Assembly (NCBI GenBank): GCA_026986355.1
Contig: JALSOO010000230.1
Location: 1 to 7,097, forward strand
Length of the DNA: 7,097 nucleotides
Direction of reading: 5' to 3'
DNA from: Campylobacteraceae bacterium
GTDB lineage: Bacteria > Campylobacterota > Campylobacteria > Campylobacterales > Sulfurovaceae
The notes under the pieces are model-generated. The model searched no databases. It was not told the origin of the DNA and worked only from the letters and a program-made list of their open reading frames with translations. Below, in pieces: positions 5,981-7,097 of the stretch. The position numbers were made by a program, and so were the translations under genes. Position 1 is the stretch's first letter, and each line of letters opens with the position of its first letter.

Positions 5981-7096
5981 TTAATTTTTAACTAAAAGAA
6001 CCCCTGATTCTATGTGATTTGTATGAGGGAATTGGTCAAAAATAGCTGACTCTACTACTCTATGACTCTTTGATAGTTCAACTAAATCTCTAGCTAAAGT
6101 TTCAGGATTACAAGAGATATAGATAATATGTTCTATAGTAGATATAAGTTTAATAGTCTCCATATCTAGCCCTGCTCTTGGTGGGTCAACCAATACAGTA
6201 GAGAAAGTATAAGTATCTAAATCTACATCTCTTAGACGTGTAAACTCCCTCTCCTTATTAAGTGCTTGTGTCATCTCTTCTGAAGATAGACGAATAAACT
6301 CTATATTATCTACACTATTCAAGATACAATTCTCTTTAGCTGAATAGATAGAGCGTTTTGAAATCTCTGTAGCTAAAACTTTGTTAAAATATTTAGATAG
6401 AGGAATAGTAAAGTTACCCAATCCACAATAAGACTCCAAAAAGTCGCCACCATCTACTCTCTTGACCTGTTTGATAGCCCACTCTATCATCTTGATATTA
6501 ACAGCAGGATTAGGTTGAGTAAATCCACTCTCATAATATCTATAGAGGTACTCTTGACCATCTATAAAGAGCTTCTCCGTTACAAACTCATCAGATAAAA
6601 CTACTTTTTGCTTACGACTTCTCCCCATAATCTTAGCATCTAAAAGTTCTTCAACTTTACGAGCTTCTCTCTGCCATACCTCATCAAGCTTTCTATGATA
6701 AATCATTGTTATCAAACACTCATCAGTAGTAGTAGCCAAAAACTCTACAGCAAAGATACGATTTTTTAATACCTCTATTGAGCTATTTATAGCATCAAGC
6801 AGAGGAGGCATACGTTTTTCTATAGATTCTATCACTTTAGGACACTCCAATATATTGATAGAACCCTTATTATCCAATCTACCCATTGCATAGTTAGCCC
6901 CACAATCATCATGCCAAATCTTAAACTCTGCTCTTGCTCTATAGTGTGATTCATTTGCAGAAAAGACCTCCAACTCATCTACTCCAAAAGGAGATAATAA
7001 GCCTAAAACAAGCTCTTTTTTTCTCTTTAACTCCTCTTCATAACTCAATTCATACATACTACATGAGCCACATATACCAAAATGTTTACATTCCAA
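5981..7096 (-). CDS. trmA: tRNA (uracil-54-C5)-methyltransferase with Fe-S type cysteines, 5' end at edge
   Basis: Makes 5-methyluridine at position 54 of the tRNA T-loop using S-adenosylmethionine. Numbered from the TTG at 7096, the 371 residues match what I recall of E. coli TrmA almost throughout: HYRARAEFKIWHD at 51-63, FTQPN at 192-196, the SAM loop YCGLGNF at 223-229, DPPRAGLD at 304-311, the catalytic cysteine Cys329 in ISCNPETL, and HIESGVLL at 361-368 with general base Glu363. Unlike E. coli TrmA, it opens with Cys3-X5-Cys9-X2-Cys12 and has Cys85, the layout of the [4Fe-4S] cluster in the 23S rRNA enzyme RlmD (RumA). The catalytic domain is TrmA-type, so I call TrmA; dual rRNA activity cannot be excluded. 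The TTG may be the true start or an internal Leu codon with the start just past the edge. ccsBA lies 60 bp downstream. Confidence 0.92.
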   Translation of the reverse strand: MECKHFGICGSCSMYELSYEEELKRKKELVLGLLSPFGVDELEVFSANESHYRARAEFKIWHDDCGANYAMGRLDNKGSINILECPKVIESIEKRMPPLLDAINSSIEVLKNRIFAVEFLATTTDECLITMIYHRKLDEVWQREARKVEELLDAKIMGRSRKQKVVLSDEFVTEKLFIDGQEYLYRYYESGFTQPNPAVNIKMIEWAIKQVKRVDGGDFLESYCGLGNFTIPLSKYFNKVLATEISKRSIYSAKENCILNSVDNIEFIRLSSEEMTQALNKEREFTRLRDVDLDTYTFSTVLVDPPRAGLDMETIKLISTIEHIIYISCNPETLARDLVELSKSHRVVESAIFDQFPHTNHIESGVLLVKN

Positions 7097-7097
7097 A

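Noticed and set aside
1..7097. Undescribed defence, toxin-antitoxin or mobile system
   Set aside because: Every long frame belongs to a well-known core family, base composition looks even, and there are no small paired genes, repeat arrays or integrase remnants.

Overview
The window is low-GC (by eye roughly one third G+C) and looks like core chromosome of a Campylobacterota bacterium (Campylobacter, Helicobacter, Sulfurimonas and Sulfurovum relatives). The grounds are a single-chain CcsB-CcsA cytochrome c synthetase, a small c553-type monoheme cytochrome, the polyprenyl synthase-hemA gene order that I recall from Campylobacter, and promoters with an extended -10 and T-rich runs in place of a -35. 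I cannot name the genus.

Layout, left to right. Bases 1-1295 (minus) hold hemA, glutamyl-tRNA reductase, read through intact and cut by the left edge within a few codons of its expected end. Bases 1296-2195 (minus) hold a long-chain polyprenyl diphosphate synthase (ispB-like) whose stop codon touches the hemA start codon. Bases 2196-2364 are a divergent control region with a promoter candidate on each strand and a 7+7 bp inverted repeat between them. Bases 2365-2760 (plus) encode a secreted monoheme cytochrome c. A 10-bp hairpin (2774-2801) separates it from the convergent 1033-residue ccsBA gene (2819-5920, minus). A 60-bp gap then leads to trmA (5981 to the right edge, minus), the tRNA U54 methyltransferase, whose start lies at or just beyond the edge.

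The genes share a respiratory theme. HemA makes the first committed intermediate of haem. The polyprenyl synthase probably makes the side chain of menaquinone. CcsBA moves haem out and attaches it to CXXCH apocytochromes. The small cytochrome is one such client. TrmA is a housekeeping tRNA-modification gene.

I found no mobile element, CRISPR array, tRNA, rRNA, toxin-antitoxin pair or defence gene, and no sign of a new multi-gene system. The points most worth a second look are a TrmA carrying an RlmD-like four-cysteine iron-sulphur signature, the charged repeat tail on the cytochrome, a signal-peptide-like seam inside CcsBA, and the inverted repeat in the divergent promoter region.
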